A DNA stretch of 64,000 bases from Allium sativum. Its lineage: Eukaryota; Streptophyta; Magnoliopsida; Asparagales; Amaryllidaceae. Shown here one piece after another: positions 47,800-59,643 of the stretch (positions are counted from its first letter, which is position 1; the number at the start of each line of letters is the position of its first letter). Location of the stretch: contig CM060919.1 of the NCBI GenBank assembly GCA_030737875.1, forward strand, positions 802,511,160 through 802,575,159, given 5' to 3'. Made by a program: the position numbers and the translations under genes. The notes beneath the pieces are model-generated. The model saw only the letters and a list, made by a program, of their open reading frames with translations. It was not told the DNA's origin and made no database searches.

Positions 47800-48190
47800 A
47801 ATATTCATGTGTTTGAATAAATTGTGTGAACAATAAAAATCACATTTTTATTGGATGTATGAACCACCAAAAATGTTCATGTGTTGAATAAATTATTTAA
47901 ACAATAAAAATAACATTTTTATTGTATGTATGAAGTATATAAAATATTAATGTTTGAAATAAATTGTTTGAACAATAAAAATAACATTTTTTATTGTATG
48001 TATGAACTAAATAAAATAACTGTGTGTTGAAATAAATATTTTTTCATTGAAAATATTATTTTTAACATGTATGTGAAGTGTTAAAAATAGTCGTGTGTTG
48101 AAAAAAAATATTTTTGTTCGCCAAAAATATCATTTTTATCATATGTATGAAGTGTTAAAATTAACCGTGTGTTGAAATAAATGGTTGTTC
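47800..48190. repeat. LTR minisatellite, about 5-6 units (5' LTR of B)
   Basis: Units of about 60-70 bases of the form GTGTTGAATAAATT...GAACAATAAAAATAACATTTTTATTGTATGTATGAA. In the 3' LTR the array is longer. Confidence 0.85.
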
Positions 48191-48269
48191 TATGTGAGAT
48201 TATAAACAACGCCATAGGATAGTAACAATTAATTTTGGACTGCACTACATGGCATACTTCGTGAAGATA

Positions 48270-48510
48270 ACATACACTATCATATTCCATATAAGCATTT
48301 GGAGCTTGTATGACGAGATTGTAATTACCATACAAGCGAGAGTCTTGTATGTCGATGACTGCATTTCAGGTTGAACCGAAGACGAACTATTGATGACATC
48401 GCATATTATATTCCATATAAGCAATAGGTGCTTATATGACGAGGTTGAGATTACCAAACGAGCTAGACGCTCATATGGCGATGACTGAATTACAGGTTGA
48501 ACTGAGAACT
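48270..48510. repeat. tandem pair of about 120 bases in B LTR
   Basis: Each unit has CCATATAAGCA, TTGTATGACGAG or TTATATGACGAG, GAGATTACCATAC-like, and GGCGATGACTG...CAGGTTGAAC. The same pair is at about 58250-58465 in the 3' LTR. Confidence 0.8.
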
Positions 48511-51149
48511 GATATTGACTAAATAAAATATAACGGTAAATTGCTAGATTAAATAAAAACCCAACATGGGTCTGGAGTTGACAATAATAACGTCTCTCTA
48601 GTTATTAGATATGGCACATGGATTATTTAATTTCCAACACTGGAAAAGGTGATGAGAATTTATTCTCTTGAGAAATGATTTTTACACTCTCCCTTGGGCT
48701 TAGATTAGTCACTAAAAAATTGTGTATGCTTATTCTTGATTTATTGGGTGCCTAATATGGCCCAATAAATTTCCAAACCCCTCTCCGTACAAAGGAGGTT
48801 ATGGCGAAATTTTTCGAAATTTGAAAGCGTTAGCCTAATTTTTGAAATAAAAATGGTTTGGAAATCATCGAATAAATTATATTTATGTATATATAAATAT
48901 AAATTAAAATAAAACCAATCGCACAACTATAGTTCGCGTTTTAGAATCGTAACTTTAAACGATTATACTGAGGGATTCGACCGTCAGATTTTCCCGAACT
49001 GGAACCGTTGGGTCCGCTTTGAAAAGAACTTTCCAAAGATATAAAATTTGTTAAGATCCAACAGTTAGATTTTGAGAAATGTGTAATAAAAATCTAAAGA
49101 AAAATAGCGCCAGGGCCGCGTAATGACTTGAAATGTCGTTTAACTAAAAGTGGGCAATTTTTATATAAATAAAAACAACGATAAATCGTTATAAAATATT
49201 AAACGATATGGAATGGAAATAAACCAAAATTACTTGGTTTGTCAGATATTTTTGATGGTTGAATGTATTTGACATGAAAATTATATTAATGAGCTAAAAC
49301 GTGAATGTCAAATAATTTAACCATGGAAATAATTGGTTTGAATTCTATGTATACGTGAATTATTTGAAAAGGCCGAGTTGATTCTCATTTAAATAAATGA
49401 TCGACGATTAAAAGTCGAAGATACGAAGACGGTGTAAGACCGGTGATCTTTACATCATACGGATTGCTACTGATGCCTTAAATATGGGTAGCTCCCTTGA
49501 TGAGGTAACAGTTGTAGTGGTATGAACGTACTTGTTGATCGTTCATATGTGCGAGGGCCTCTCTTCCGTATTGGAAATATGGAACGAGGAATAAGGTGCC
49601 TCCGGTTTCGTTCAGACCCAGAACGAACTAGTAAATGGATGTGTGTCTGACATTGGATTTTATTCTGTGTTGATTGATTTCTATTAAATATATATGTTTG
49701 GTGGCGGAGAATTTATTCTCTTTCTTGACACCCTTCTGTAAGACGTATGAGCTCAGAGGTTATATATCGATAGACATCAGTCGCATGGCGTGAATTGTCA
49801 GTGTGGCATGCTGAGATGCAAATGATCAAGGCTTTGGTTGAAAAGCAGAGTCTTGTGGTTGATGATCAAAGCACGGCTTTAAATAGCATAGCTTTGTGTA
49901 TATCGTTAATTTGTGAGCCTCACACCTCGGTATGAGTCAAAAACGGAATCGTGACCGTAAGGAGAACATGATGTTTCTTTCTGGCTATGGGTGGGGTCAT
50001 GGTATGGAGCCCAGACATTTATTTATTTTTACCTATGTGGATAATGGATAGCGAGGAGCCTTGGATATATCAGTTACTACAAAGCCGATGGATAGGTCCG
50101 ATAGGACCGAGAAACGTGTGTTCAGGAATACTAATCCAGTAACGTAAGTGTGGACCGGCCCTACCATTCACAGGGTTCACTGCGGGGGATCCTGAGACAT
50201 TGGCTAGAGTGTCTCGAATTGGTGAGGAGCCATCCCTGGCCTCGACTCATGACGGAAATCCAGTTTTCAATACGATATTTCGGTTTTGATTGTAAACCTA
50301 TATATGACGGCATAGTGGCATGGGACGCTCATGTCGTCTATGGTTGATACATTATGATTGAAATTTCTTTTGAAATATATATGCACTAGTAATAATATCA
50401 AAGGATTTTGTTTTATACGTATTAAACATATTTTGGCCATTATAAGTCAAAACTCTATCCTCCGGCTTGTGTTGCATTGTGTGATAGGAACCGAGTCTTA
50501 TAATGGCTTCATTTTTGTAAAAAGTATTGCGTTGTTCAAAAGATTTACTTTATTTCATGCACTGGCAATCAATGGAGTAAACCCGTTCTGCATTAGCGGC
50601 ATGGTTCTATGATTTGCCTTATTATTATTGTTAAACCAGTTAAGTAGATTTCTCATACTAGTCTGATGACTGAATCATAGTTTGTTTCGCTTGCAAACTC
50701 GGATGCCCTTATTTTTACACGAGCAGCCAAGTAACAGGTTGTAGAATGTATTTTGGCTTAGCACTATGGTGGAGTGCACTTTTGCTAATGGCGGAGACTA
50801 GTTTTCATCTATATTTTGTACTATTGATATTACCATTTGTATTACCTTATGTATATGTACCGTTGATCGCAATGTAGGCTGATTATTCCTATTATGTACT
50901 ATCTGATGTATATGTACCGCTGATCACTATGTAGACTGATCATTTCCTTTATGCACTAAGTTGTATCCTATAACTGTGCCACTCTGATGATGATGTTTAT
51001 TACATTTTATGATTCCGCTGTCATATTGATGTAAATTATTTCATTTCATGTTTATGATATTATCTGCAATCTGCTAATGTTGGTTAATGTGTTATATTCA
51101 TAATGATTATCCTTACTTCCGTCACATTGGAGTTTGGGGTTATCACATT

Positions 51150-51161
51150 TGGTACCAGAGC
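51150..51161 (+). promoter_or_regulatory. primer binding site of element B
   Basis: TGGTACCAGAGC, one mismatch to the plant initiator-Met-tRNA site, two bases after the LTR end. Confidence 0.9.
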
Positions 51162-52348
51162 TTTGGTTAATCTTAGTTCTGGAATTAAACACATTAAACG
51201 CCTCGTCAAAAATAGAATCAGTAGTGTTCTAGGGCGAGTAGCTCATTAGAGATAGGATTAGTAATGTCCTAGAATGAGCGCAACAGAATAGCATAATAAT
51301 TTGATCAGTACATCATTGTTTTTACTTATGTCCTTCTGCTTTTACCATTCCTTAAAATTACCATTTCTGTTGGTCTGACTCTTTTCTTGCTTATACAGAA
51401 CTGCTGAGATCAGTACTAGAGCTAGAGGAGGCAGAGGCCAAGGAAGGGGTGAAATCTCCGCTGCTCAGAATCTACCCAATCTTGAGGCTGTTGTGCCACA
51501 ACAACCGCCCCCGCAACTATTTGATCTCGATAGGGTGGCTAAGAAATACAGGAATCTAGGTGGCTTACCATTCTCTGGCAATGGTACAGTGGCTGTAGGC
51601 CAAGCTTAGTTGAAGACATTCGAATGAATCTTCGCAGGGCTAGAGCTAGAAGATCACATGAAGAGGTTGATGGCATCCTGGATGTTGAAGGATGAAGCAC
51701 TGATATGGTGAGAGGCAATCACATAGGCGAGATTGAGGTAGATATGACATGGGCCAAATTCAATGAGTTGTTCAATGAGAAATTCATCCCTCGGTAGGAA
51801 GTCAAGCGCTTACATGACGAGTTCGCTAATCTCCAGCAAGGAGATCACACTATCCATGAATATCTTAATAAACTCACCGAATTATCTCGCTATGCGCCCG
51901 AGCTTATTCAGGATCCTATCGAGAAAAGTAAGCAATTTGTCCATGGACTTCTTTGTAGGTACCAAAGCCGAACAACTAGACATATTAACATTCCATTCAC
52001 CGAGATGGTTGAGATGGCATGCAGATATGAAATTTTAGACAAGAGGAACTTTCAGGAGGACAGCGAGAAGAAGCAAGCCAACAACAAATGGAAATCTTTT
52101 GGTAAGCAGCCCGAGGCAAGCAACACAGCAACCGCAAAGCCTCATGCAAATAGGCCATCCAAGGTTAAATGCTACAACGGTGATCAGTTTGGACATTACA
52201 CAAATGTATGCAACGCTCTGAAGCGGCAAAAGACAATTCAATCTTGTCCTAGTCAGAACCGTCCTGATAATAGGGAGTGCTTCAACTGCCATAAGAAGGG
52301 GCACATCAAGCCAAATTGTCCATTGCTAAAGAATTCTCAAGTAGCTCA
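51162..52348 (+). pseudogene. gag: leader and gag remnant of element B
   Basis: After an untranslated leader the gag frame appears at about 51402 with a basic stretch STRARGGRGQGRGE and a Pro/Gln-rich segment, then FDLDRVAKKYRNLGGLPFSG, ending at a TAG at 51607-51609. Stops are dense from 51610 to 52004. The knuckle region (52005-52348) is open and equals A's: first knuckle broken (CYNGDQFGHYTNVC), second intact. This 5' part shows what A's missing start must have looked like. Confidence 0.85.
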
Positions 52349-52863
52349 TGTGTACGACGGGGAGGATACTCCAACTTCTTCCGAGCGAGCAGGTAAAACC
52401 GATGTTTTGGGAGGTACCCTTACTATTAAAAATATTCCTGTTTTAGTATTATTTGACACTGATGCATCACAAAGCTTCATTTCAAGTAACACAGTTAAAA
52501 AGTTAAAGTTAAAACCAAGTGATATTAAATAATTGATTAGAGTTCATAATCCGATAGGAGGTTCTCTTGTTCTCGGTTTATATTGTAACGTACCTATTTC
52601 CTTTTCCCGTTATCGGTTTCCTTTTAAATTGATCATCATGAATTTTTCCGAATTCGATGTTATACTTGTGTTGGATTGGTTAACGAAATATAAAGCCGAA
52701 GTTAGATGTCCCGAGAAAATTGTCAAAGTTGGAACAAAGTTTGTGGACACTATTAGTATACCATGCCCAGGCTCCGATTCAGATAGAAAAGAATTTTGGT
52801 TTGTGCTAGAAGTTACTCCCACTTTGTTAAAAAATATTTCTGTCATTAAAAATTATGCAGATG
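52349..52863 (+). pseudogene. aspartic protease remnant of element B
   Basis: Same DTDAS substitution and same in-frame TAA (52530-52532) as A. The next codon is TTG in B where A has TCG. Confidence 0.8.
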
Positions 52864-53775
52864 TGTTTGAAGAAGTTGATAGCTTACCTCCGCGAAGAGA
52901 AATTGACTTCAAAATTGATTTAATTCCAAATGCAAGGCCAGTTGTGCACGCTATTCGGAGAATGACGTTGAAAGAGAAAGAAGAATTAGGCGATCAAACT
53001 CGACAATTGTAAGGGTCTAATCAAAGCTAGCTTCGCATGTTGGGGGTGCAGTAGTAGTGTTTGTTCCAAAGTCAGACGGTACTCTCCGATTATGTGTTGA
53101 TTACCGAGACCTCAACAAGCTGACGCTTAAGAATAAATATCCATTACCCCCACATTGATGATATATTAGATGGATTGAATGGAGCAAAAGTGTTTTCGAG
53201 AATGGACCTAGCTACAGGTTTCCATCAATTGCGTATTGCCGAAGAATGTGTTCCTTTGACAGCTTTTAGAGGTCCAGACTTATTTTATGAGTGGTTAGTA
53301 ATGCCTTTCGGCTTATGTAACGCTCCAGCTTATTTTGTCGATTTAATGAATAGAGTATTCAGAGAAGTATTGAATAAATTCGTACTAGTTTTCATTGATG
53401 ACATTTTAATCTTCTCTAAGTCCGCTAGTGAGCATGAAAAATATTTAGAATAAGTGTTGGAGATTTTGAGAAAGAATGTCTTAAAAGCTAAATTTTCTAA
53501 ATGCATATTCTGGCAAGAGGAAGTGAAGTTCCTTGGTCACGTAGTATCAAAGGAAGGAATCTCAGTGGATCCAAGCAAAATTATAGCTATTCAAGATTGG
53601 AAGCAGCTTAGCATGCCTACGGAAGTCAGAAATTTTTAGGATTGGCTAGTTGTTGCCGGAAATTCGTTAAGGAGTTTTCGAAGATACCCAGTTCATTAAC
53701 AAAGTTTACTAAGAAGCATGCAATAATAATTGGACTCCAGAATGTGAGGCGGCTTTCCAAGAGCTGAAATTAACG
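52864..53775 (+). pseudogene. reverse transcriptase remnant of element B
   Basis: Blocks as in A: RMDLATGFHQLRI (about 53200), MPFGLCNAP, FIDDILIFSKS (about 53390-53420). Stops at 53010-53012, 53451-53453 and 53637-53639 match those in A. Confidence 0.9.
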
Positions 53776-54135
53776 TTGACTACTGCTCTTATGTTAACTA
53801 TTATCGATGGTAATCAAGATTTGACAGTCTATACAGATGCTTCTCTTGAAGGTGTTGGTGCTGTATTAATGCAAAGATGCAAAGTAGTTGCTTATGCTAG
53901 CCGTCAGTTGAAGCCGCATGAGAAGAGATATGCTACTCATGATCTTGAGTTGTTAGCCATCGTGTTTTCTTTGAAAATATGGAGGCACTATCTTTTGGGT
54001 GAGAAGTTTGAATTATATACAGATCATAAGTCATTGAAGTATTTGTTCATCCAGAAAGACTTGAATTTGAGACAACAGCGTTGGCTAGAATTTCTTGCAG
54101 CATATGATCTAGATATTTTGTATGCTAGTGGCTGA
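53776..54135 (+). pseudogene. RNase H remnant of element B
   Basis: [34 protein letters not shown] and [10 protein letters not shown] are present in a frame shifted from the RT part, ending at the same stop as in A. Confidence 0.9.
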
Positions 54136-55628
54136 TGCACTTAGCAAAAAGAATGTAATCATCGCCAGTCTTATTATTACGCCTCCATTGATTGACAAGA
54201 TCTATGTTCTCAAAAAAATGATGAATTTATTCAAAAAATTAGCCAGCGAATTCAAGAAGGAAAGCTTCAGATTTCCATCTTGACAGAAAAGGGATTCTGA
54301 GATTACAAGGGCGAATTTGTGTTCCAGAAGTTCTAGAACTCAGTAGAGAGGTACTAGATGAATGTCACAAATCTAAGCTCAGCATCCATCCTAATGTGAG
54401 TAAGATGTACAATGACCTCAAGAGAACATTCTGGTGGAAGTCGTTGAAAAGAGACATTTCAATATATGTTAGCAGGTGTTCTACTTGCCAACAAGTCAAA
54501 AGCGATCAACAGAAACTTGCCGGATTATTACAACCATTGGAGATCCTATATTGGAAGTGGGACCAAATTTCTATGGATTTCATCGATGGTTTTCCCCGAA
54601 CCAAGAAAGGAAATGACAGTATATGAGTGATGTAGATCGTTTCACGAAGACCATCCATTTCATTCTTGTCAGATCGTCTAGAACAGCTCAAAGTCTGGCA
54701 TAAATTTATTTTAAACAAGTCGTTAGACTACATGGAATTCCCAGTAGTATTGTTAGTGATCATTATCCGATACTCGCCAGTAAATTCTGGGAAGCATTCC
54801 AAGAAGAGTTGGGAACAAAGTTAAATCTGAGCACCGCATATCATCCTCAAACAGATGGCCAAAATGAGAGGGTGAATCGTATACTAGAAGACTTGTTGCG
54901 GGCATTTATTCTCGATTTGGCGGATCGTGGGAAGATCACTTGCATTTGTCTAAGTTTTCATATAAAAACAGTTATCAAGCAAGCTTAAAAATGTCACCAT
55001 TCAAAGCCTTGTATGGTAGGCCATGTAGATCTCCCACATGTTGGGTAGAATTAGGCAGTCGACTAGTATTGCGTCCCGACATGATTCATGAAGCTTCGGA
55101 TAAAGTCAATTCCAATAAGAAGCGACTGCAAATAGCTCAGAGCCGATAGAAGAGTTATGCAAATTCAAGAAGAAGAGATTTGGATTTTTCTGTTGGTGAT
55201 TATGTATATTTGAGAGTTTCTCCGATGAGGGGAGTAGTCCGATTCGAGAAAACAGGAAAGTTGGTGCCTAGATTTATTGGTCCATTTCCTATACTTGAAA
55301 GAATTGAAACTCTTGCTTACAGGGTTCAGTTACCAGACTGGTTGCCAGGAGTACATGATGTATTTCATATTTCTCAACCTCGAAAGCATGTACACGATCC
55401 AGATTCGATTGTAGAAGAAGCAGCACAACAGGATTTGGATATTACTCCAAAATTAGCAGGAGAAGAGAGCCACTGAAAATTATAGGCAAAGAAACCAAGG
55501 TTATAAGGAACAAGAAGGTTCACTTAGTCAGAGTACAGTGGAGAGGAGATCCTAGAAACTGTAGGTGAGAGACAAAAGATAGCATTAAGCAGGCTTATCC
55601 CAAGTGCAGAGTGGACAACTCTGATTAG
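54136..55628 (+). pseudogene. integrase and C-terminal remnant of element B
   Basis: HHCC domain (about 54370-54495), core start WDQISMDFIDG, shifted STAYHPQTDGQNERVNRILE (about 54830-54900), GPY/F-type module (about 55260-55310) and VHDVFHISQ as in A, with the same frame breaks. The tail ends at TAG 55626-55628. Confidence 0.9.
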
Positions 55629-55716
55629 CTCTGGTGCAAGGTACATTTATAACATTTTGCATTTTTGTTTTGTTTCCTACTTTAATGTAGTTTCCTTTTC
55701 GAGGACGAAAAGTTTT

Positions 55717-55728
55717 AAGTGGGGGAGA
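55717..55728 (+). promoter_or_regulatory. polypurine tract of element B
   Basis: AAGTGGGGGAGA directly before the 3' LTR start at 55730. Confidence 0.85.
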
Positions 55729-55729
55729 T

Positions 55730-58700
55730 TGTAACAACCCGGAAAATCAGAACCAAATTTAAAATTTTATTTTAAATTTTTTTAATAGAAATTTGGTCAG
55801 AATTTAAAATTTTCCATTTTTAAGTAACAACAAAGCCCATAAAAATAGACATTTTGCAAACGACCTCCGTTTTCGACGAAACCACTTTGGTTGAATCTTG
55901 AATGTCAAATTATTACTAGGTTTAAAATGACATAGTTTTTGGAATTAATACGTAAGCATGGTAAATTAAAACGCGTTTGGTAATTTTAGTTTGAATTGGA
56001 TCAACTAGAAAATGACCATTTTTCAAACGGTCTCCAAATTCAACGAAATTAATTTTATTAGGACCGTATCGTCCCAACTTAGCTAGATTTATTTTTCAGG
56101 AATTTTTGGAATCAACATGTTGCCCTGGTAAATTAAAATGTAAGTTCAAATCTAAAATTGAATGTTTTATATTTTAATTTGATGAATAACTGACTGAAAC
56201 AGTCGAGTGGGCTTATGAAACATATTCCATTGTGTCCGGAATGAGGGTATTTAGCTAGGGACGATAGTCGTTGGGTTTGATTCGGAGTTCGTATGGAGAA
56301 ACAATTATTTTTGGAATTAAAAGAAATAAAAATTAAAATATAAATAAACGGGCCAATAGAAATTCACCATCACTTTTCTGTTTCTAAAAAACCCCCATAA
56401 CCCTCTCGTTTGAACAGCAGCTACCTCTCAATCCATCTCTCCTCATCAACTCCCAATTCACTCAATAAAATTCAATGCTTCTTTGGACGATTTTGTAGAG
56501 TTTTCCATCCTCTTCAAATCCATATAAGTTTCGCCCTTTATCATCGAGTATTTCTCGAGATCCACGCCCATGAAGTCGAGCAGTTTAAACCACCGCCGTG
56601 CCCCCATATCACCGTCGAGTTCGTCACGGTTACCACCGTCCGTCGCGCCTTCCGTCGCTCTACGACGTAGTGCAACCTGATCGGCTTCATACTTCACGGA
56701 TTGAAAGATAAATCGAAACCAAGTTTTGAACTATTTTTTGAAGGTAATAGCTAATAATATATAAACTGTTTCCAGCACTTAAAAGCGTTGCAAAGTTAAT
56801 TTATGGAATAAAAATCATATCTTTTTCATATGTAGTCGAAATCCAGCGAAACAAGAGATATTGGGACTGTGACATCGTACACTACATTCTAGAAGAGACT
56901 AGAATGCATTTGGAGCTCTCTACAAAAACTAGAAGGAGTGGAACCCAATGTGAGATTTCTAAATTCAATTTGGAATGGAAAAAGCAATGTGTAAATTATA
57001 TAAGCGATGTATAAATTATATACGCATTGTATATCTCATCTATGGGCATTGTATAAATTATATAAGCGATGTATAAATTATACATGCGTTGTATAAATCA
57101 TATATGCATTGAATGAAATTGAAATGAAAATGAATATGTTTATATATATATATGTATACTCTCCTCGTCCACAGACCATGGACGATACAAATCTTGTGTG
57201 ATGATTAGGTTTTGGAAATTGATTGTGGTTGTGAATGATTGATTATGGTTGCAACAAAATTGGTTGTGTTTGTGGTAAATTAATTGTGTTGTGAAAATGA
57301 ATGATATTGTGGAAATTAGGAAAATGAAATTATTGTAATTCTGCAAGCCCTGGGATAGCAGAGGAGCCGTGTTGGACATGGTGCTGGTGCGAAATACCCT
57401 GCCTTTGTAATGCCAAAATTTTCTAAAATATTCGTTTGTTTGAATAAATTGTGTGAACAATAAAAATCACAATTTTATTGTATGCATGAACCACCAAAAA
57501 TGTTCATGTGTTGAATAAATTGTTTGAACAATAAAAATAACATTTTTATTGTATGTATGAAGTATACAAATTGTTCATGTTTGAAATAAATTGTTTGAAC
57601 AATAAAAATAACATGTTTTATTGTATGTATGAACTAAATAAAATAATTGTATGTTGAAATAAATATTTGTTCATTGAAAATATTATTTTTAACATGTATG
57701 TGAAGTGTTAAAAATAGTCATGTGTTGAAAAAATATTTTTGTTCGTCAAAAATATCATTTTTATCATACGTATGAAGTGTTAAAAATAACCGTGTGTTAA
57801 AATAAATATTTGTTTATTGAAAATATTAGTTTTAAAATGTATATGAAGTGTTAAAAACAATCATGTGTTGAAAAATATTTTTGTTCGCCAAAAATATCAT
57901 TTTTATCATACGTATGAAGTGTTAAAAATAACCATGTATGGAAATAAATATTTGTTCGCTAAAAATATTATTTTTAGCATAGATATGCATATATATATAT
58001 ATATCTATACACATATGCTGATCAGGAAAGTGGATTAGCTGTTGAGTAAAGAAATTATTTGTGTGCCCGACAAATAGGTAAGCCTTAATGAGTTGGCTGC
58101 GCAATTTTATTATTATATAAACCGCTTGAATGCCACTGGATGCGGTGTGCTGGTTGTTTTGTGTGATACTATAAACAACGCCATAGGATAGTAACAATTA
58201 ATTTTGGACTACACTACATGGCATACTTCGTGAAGATATTATACTCTATCATATTCCATATAAGCATTTGTAGCTTGTATGACGAGGTTGGAAGTACTAT
58301 ACAAGCGAGAGGCTTGTATGGCGATGAATGCATTTCAGTTGAACCAAAGACGAACTATTGATGTCATAACATATCATATTCCATATAAGCAATAGGTGCT
58401 TATATGACGAGGTTGAGATTACCATACGAGCAAGATGCTCGTATGGCGATGACTGAATAACAGGTTGAACTGAGGACTGATATGGACTAAATAAAATATA
58501 ACGGTAAATTGCCCAATTTTTGAAATAAAAATGGTTTGGAAATCATCGAATAAATTATATTTATATACATATAAATTAAAATAAAACGAATCGCACAGCT
58601 GTAGTTTGCGTTTTGGAATCGTAACTTTAAATGATTATACCGAGAGATCCGACCGTCGGATTTTCTCGAAACTGGTACCATTGGGTCTGCGTTGAAAAGA

Positions 58701-59643
58701 TCTTTCCAATGATATAAAATTTGTTAAGATCCAACGGTTAGATTTTGAGAACTGTGTAATTCAAATCTGAAGAAAAACAGCGCTAGGGCCGTGTAATGAC
58801 CAGAAATGTTGTTTAATTAAAAAGGGGCTATTTTTATATAAATAAAAATAGTGATAAATCATTATAAAATATTATAAATGATATAGAATGGAAATAAACC
58901 ATTACTTGGTTTATCAGATATTTTTGATGGTTGAATGTATTTGACATGAAAATTATATTAATGAACTGAAACGCGAATGTCAAATAATTTAACCATGGAA
59001 AGAATTGATTTGAATTCTATGTATACGTGAATTATTTGAAAAGGCTGAGTTAATTCTCATTACAAATAATTGATCGACGATTAAAAGTCGAAGATATGAA
59101 GACGGTGCAAGACCGGTGATCTTCATATCGTATGGATTGGTACTGATGCCTTAGATATGGGTAGCTCCCTTGATGAGGTTACAGTGGTAGTGCTTTGGAC
59201 GTACTTGTTGATCGTGCGGATGTGTGAGGGCCTCTCTTCCGTATTGGGCGTATGGAACGAGGAATAAGGTGCCTCCGGTTTCGTTCAGACCTAGAACGAA
59301 CTAGTAAATGGATGTGTGTCTGACATTGGATTTTATTCTGTGTTGATTGATTTTTATTAAATATATATATCTGTTTGGCGAAGGAGAATTTATTCTCTTT
59401 CTTAAAACCCTTCTCTGAGACGTACGAGCTTAGAGGTTATATATCGATTGACATCAGTCACATGGCGTGAATTGTCAGTGTGGCATGCTGAGATGCAAAT
59501 GATCAAGGCTTTTGTTGACAAGCAGAGTCTTGTGGTTGATGATTAAAACACGACTTTAAATAGCGTAGCTTTGTGTATAGCGTTAATTCGCGAGCCTCAC
59601 ACCTCGGTATGAGTTAAAAACGGGATTATGACCGTAGGGAGAA
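55730..59643 (+). mobile_element. 3' LTR of element B, cut by element E
   Basis: Starts TGTAACAACCCGG. 55730-57025 equals 4117-5412 of A almost base for base; beyond that it lines up with the 5' LTR (about 46104-49960) with many differences. The minisatellite at about 57425-57965 has about 8 units against 5-6 in the 5' LTR, and an extra block at about 57980-58165 is unique to it. It ends at GACCGTAGGGAGAA, where the 5' LTR continues CATGATG. Confidence 0.88.
57425..57965. repeat. LTR minisatellite, about 8 units (3' LTR of B)
   Basis: Same unit type as at 47800-48190, with alternating sub-types (AATATTTTTGTTCGCC and AAATATTTGTTCATTG), suggesting pairwise expansion after the LTRs separated. 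Confidence 0.85.

Larger units (their letters stand above)
46104..51147 (+). mobile_element. 5' LTR of element B, 5.0 kb
   Basis: Starts CGTAACAACCC (family start is TGTAACAACCC; first base changed) and ends GGGGTTATCACA, two bases before the primer site. It differs from the 3' LTR at many positions in every 100 bases and by a block of about 290 bases at 48544-48835 that the 3' LTR lacks. It contains a TATAAATTATATAAGCGATG-type repeat (47345-47475), a 60-70-base tandem repeat (47800-48190) and a roughly 120-base tandem pair (48270-48510). No coding region. Confidence 0.88.
46104..59643 (+). mobile_element. Ty3/gypsy element B, 3' LTR interrupted
   Basis: A near-complete copy of the family of A: 5' LTR 46104-51147, primer site, leader, decayed gag-pol, polypurine tract, 3' LTR from 55730. 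The 3' LTR is cut at 59643 by element E, and the remainder must lie beyond E outside the window. All pol domains carry the same stops and frame breaks as A at +51613. The five bases before it are GATAT; the matching right target copy is not visible. Confidence 0.92.
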
